A DNA stretch of 64,000 bases from Bacteroidota bacterium (GTDB lineage: Bacteria > Bacteroidota > Bacteroidia > Cytophagales > Cyclobacteriaceae). How positions within the stretch are numbered: the first letter of the stretch is position 1; every line of letters begins with the position of its first letter. The stretch lies in contig JAFEAL010000005.1 of assembly GCA_018266435.1 (NCBI GenBank), forward strand, positions 310,001 to 374,000. Reading direction: 5' to 3'. The position numbers and the translations under genes were made by a program. This document shows positions 61,776 to 64,000 of the stretch, in pieces. The notes under the pieces were generated by a model. It saw nothing but the letters and a program-made list of their open reading frames with translations, did no database searches and had not been told where the DNA came from.

Positions 61776-63088
61776 AACGAATTCGTTAAGGGTGACTCAA
61801 CTATATTTCTCTCTTCGGCAGTCTCATGGATTGGTATGATGGGCAGAAACCTCACGAGCAAAGTGATGATGAGTAGCGCACTCGCCAGTGTGGCAAATGT
61901 TATTGACCACTCCATCCAAGTTGGTGAATAATGCCTCCATGATTCGGGCACACCTTGAATAGGAAGGAACGGGTGGCTAAGCGTGGGGATGACAATAATA
62001 TAGCGCTTCCACCAGGCACCCAGCACTACGGCCAATGACACAATAAAAAGCGGCACAGGTTTACGTCCTTGTGGAAACACCAAAACAATTACCGGCACTA
62101 CTAATCCACCAATGATAGCTGTCCAAAACAATCGCGCGTACTGTCCTGTAAATAAACTTCGAAGGTGCACAGCCTCTTCCTCAGTAGATTTATATGTTGG
62201 CATCATGTACTCATTCAAATTGAAATACAGGTACACAAGGCACAGTAATACCAGTATTTTTCCCATCATATCACAATGTTCGTCTGTGATATATTTTTCC
62301 AAACTGTACACTCTGCAAAGCACAAACATGACTATTATAACCGCGCTGGTACCGGCCACAAAAGCGCCCGCAATGAAGTAAGGCCCGAAGTTGGTGCTGT
62401 CCCAACCCGGACGATAAGTAGTTTCAAAAAGCCATGCAGTAACAGTATGTATCGCAAAGGCAACAGGGATAATCAAGATTGAAAGTGCTTGAATGGAGCT
62501 GGAATAAATTCTGCGCTGCTTGTCGGTGCCTGTCCAGTTTAAGGATAGCCGTCCATACCACTTACTTAACCTGGTATTTTTCTGAAAATAGTTACTGAGT
62601 ATGCTAAAGTCGGGCAGCAAAGGATAATATAACAACATCAGGCTTATCACCAGATAGGTGCTGATCACAATCACATCCCAAATGATGGGAGACTGAAGTC
62701 TTCCGTGGGCAAATAAATTCAGCATTCGGTCTGGCCTTCCCATATCGATGATGATAGTCAAACCAGCCATGATAATAGCGGCAACGGCTACGATTTCAGC
62801 AATCCGTGTCAGAGGTGTATTCCAGTGAACATTTGACAATCTTAGAATGGCGGTTATTAAGGATCCAACCAAACTTACCGCAACGAAGAAAACGAAGTTG
62901 GAAATGTATATTCCCCAAAGCGCATAATCTCTCATACCAGTTACAGAAAGGCCTTGCCGCAACTGTTGTATGTAAGAATACACTCCGGCAATTATGATGA
63001 CCATCAGGAATATCATCCAGGCATTTCCTCTCCAACCAAATTTTTTTGGGGCGAGGTCGTTCACGAGTTGATCATAAGCTGTATTCAT
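61772..63088 (-). CDS. nrfD: NrfD-family quinone-interacting membrane subunit
   Basis: This 438-residue protein has about ten transmembrane helices and the NrfD/PsrC layout, including MIFLMVIIIAGVYSYIQQLR, NVHWNTPLTRIAEIVAVAAI, LFAHGRLQSPIIWDVIVIST and FGPYFIAGAFVAGTSAVIIV. Such subunits oxidise or reduce quinol and pass electrons to an Fe-S partner. The Fe-S subunit gene precedes it with a four-base overlap. It probably forms a Psr/Qrc-like quinone redox complex with its neighbours. Confidence 0.9.
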   Translation of the reverse strand: MNTAYDQLVNDLAPKKFGWRGNAWMIFLMVIIIAGVYSYIQQLRQGLSVTGMRDYALWGIYISNFVFFVAVSLVGSLITAILRLSNVHWNTPLTRIAEIVAVAAIIMAGLTIIIDMGRPDRMLNLFAHGRLQSPIIWDVIVISTYLVISLMLLYYPLLPDFSILSNYFQKNTRLSKWYGRLSLNWTGTDKQRRIYSSSIQALSILIIPVAFAIHTVTAWLFETTYRPGWDSTNFGPYFIAGAFVAGTSAVIIVMFVLCRVYSLEKYITDEHCDMMGKILVLLCLVYLYFNLNEYMMPTYKSTEEEAVHLRSLFTGQYARLFWTAIIGGLVVPVIVLVFPQGRKPVPLFIVSLAVVLGAWWKRYIIVIPTLSHPFLPIQGVPESWRHYSPTWMEWSITFATLASALLIITLLVRFLPIIPIHETAEERNIVESPLTNSL

Positions 63089-64000
63089 ATTCCTTCAGGT
63101 TTATCAACTGATTTGAACTCAGTGTAATTCTTTAACCCCTCTTCAAAGTCAACTACCCGATCTGCCGGAGGAAGGTAATACACACTTGGTTGCGTGCCCA
63201 AATTTTCCATTAGCCGATAACCTGCCCTGTCTTTCAACAACTTGCTCAACTTAAAAGACTGGCCACTTCCGTTGGTTACTGTGTCTTCATACAAGTCGCC
63301 AAAACTGAATACATCGTTGGGACAAGCACTTACGCAATGAGGCAATTCTCCTTTGTCAATCATGTGGGGACAGAAATCGCATTTGTCCACAGTTCCCTTT
63401 TGACTTGGCACCCCTGCATAGTCTGGAGTGTAATCGGTTTGCTCAGCCTTATCACCCTGCCAGGGATCAGACCAGTTAAATACTCTTACCGAATAAGGAC
63501 AAGCAGCCATGCAAAATCTACAGCCAATGCACCGGTTATTGTCTATCAGAACAATTCCATCTCTTCTTTTAAATGTTGCGTCAACAGGACAAACTTTGAC
63601 ACAAGCGGGTTCATCACAATGCTGACATAAAGTGGGTTGCCAATAGGGCGCGGATTTCTCTGTGTCTTGCATTTTGTAAATCTTGATCCAGGCATTCTCG
63701 CCTGTGATATAATGGTTCTTGTTGCAAGAACTTTGACACTTCCTGGCATTTCTGCATTTGGCCAGATCAACAACCATCACAAACTTTCGATTAGGAAAAC
63801 CTTCGCGCGGATTGTAATTGGATTTTGTCTCATGCGAGTGTTCTATTGCAGATGCTGGCACTTTCATAAGAGAACCATCCATAGACATCAGTTCAATTGT
63901 TTCCTCCTGTTTCGGGTTTTCGGGTTTGCCAAAAACTTTAGCCAGCAGAGCTCCACCAGCAGCCATAAGCAACCCTGTCTTTAGGCCTTGTCCTACAAAA
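63085..64000 (-). CDS. nrfC: Fe-S subunit (NrfC/DmsB-like), 5' end cut by window
   Basis: The frame is open to the right edge of the window; upstream of the visible ATG-type start it reads FVGQGLKTGLLMAAGGALLA, the hydrophobic part of a Tat signal peptide, so the true start lies outside. Four cysteine clusters of a double [4Fe-4S] ferredoxin type are present: CRNARKCQSSCNKNH, CQHCDEPACVKVCPVD, CIGCRFCMAACPYSVR and CDFCPHMIDKGELPHCVSAC. It carries electrons between the NrfD subunit and a further partner, which would be encoded beyond the window. Confidence 0.9.
   Translation of the reverse strand, partial: FVGQGLKTGLLMAAGGALLAKVFGKPENPKQEETIELMSMDGSLMKVPASAIEHSHETKSNYNPREGFPNRKFVMVVDLAKCRNARKCQSSCNKNHYITGENAWIKIYKMQDTEKSAPYWQPTLCQHCDEPACVKVCPVDATFKRRDGIVLIDNNRCIGCRFCMAACPYSVRVFNWSDPWQGDKAEQTDYTPDYAGVPSQKGTVDKCDFCPHMIDKGELPHCVSACPNDVFSFGDLYEDTVTNGSGQSFKLSKLLKDRAGYRLMENLGTQPSVYYLPPADRVVDFEEGLKNYTEFKSVDKPEGI

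Noticed and set aside
1-64000. CRISPR array
   Set aside because: No regularly spaced repeats of 25-40 bases with unique spacers were found on reading the window.

Overview
The window comes from a Bacteroidota chromosome, most likely of the Cytophagales; the rank below phylum is inference. The signs are promoter elements of the TAnnTTTG type, little sign of Shine-Dalgarno sequences, a SusC/FecA-style TonB receptor with a carboxypeptidase-like front domain, and lineage-typical families (DUF6660, HYC_CC_PP, a CzcA-TolC fusion, a RadC-like JAB protein). No CRISPR array, rRNA gene, integrase or transposase was seen.

Layout. (1) 1-12.7 kb is mostly ordinary: a cut-off aldehyde dehydrogenase, an exported amidohydrolase with a GlcG/HbpS partner, ACP phosphodiesterase, an SPFH protein, MurF, DUF2461, tRNA-Leu(CAG), tRNA-Leu(GAG), tRNA-Thr(CGT), an Rrf2 regulator followed by a 1-Cys peroxiredoxin, and an adaptor-permease-ATPase export operon. 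(2) 12.7-15.4 kb is a small accessory patch: a RadC-like JAB protein, an unrecognised gene with an apparent frameshift, and a gene-poor stretch with long hairpins and a 38-bp direct repeat. (3) 15.4-33.8 kb is a long, nearly all minus-strand copper (possibly silver) island: HYC_CC_PP protein, a CusA split in two frames, TolC, two CusB adaptors with heavy-metal-binding domains, DUF3347 proteins, a CopA ATPase with four such domains, a TlpA thioredoxin and two Cys-containing beta-propeller proteins, plus an unexpected nuclease-like gene. (4) 33.8-41.3 kb holds gene remnants, a FecA-like receptor plus multicopper oxidase behind a promoter overlaid by two 7-1-7 palindromes of Fur type, and an LPP20/ARPP-1 fusion. 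(5) 41.3-53.4 kb is a second metal island: a Zn/Cd/Pb-type P1B ATPase and a compact minus-strand run of DUF6660, a CzcA-TolC fusion, CzcB, ZIP, bestrophin, a small channel-like protein, beta-carbonic anhydrase and MgtC. (6) 53.4-60.2 kb has a decayed SRPBCC copy, a Met/His-rich lipoprotein, a GH13 enzyme, SRPBCC, a P2-type cation ATPase and an ATP-cone/Mrr nuclease. (7) 60.2-64 kb encodes a membrane electron-transfer complex (cytochrome c, Ig-like subunit, NrfD, Fe-S subunit), cut by the window end.

Taken together, the copper island would bind metal at the envelope (HMBD, DUF3347, DUF2231 proteins), pump it from the cytosol (CopA) and push it across the outer membrane (CusBA-TolC). The second island does the same for Zn/Cd-type ions and adds a linked anion channel and carbonic anhydrase, the most unusual combination here. 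At least five broken or fragmentary genes, several of them duplicates of intact genes elsewhere in the window, show that the island has been rearranged repeatedly.
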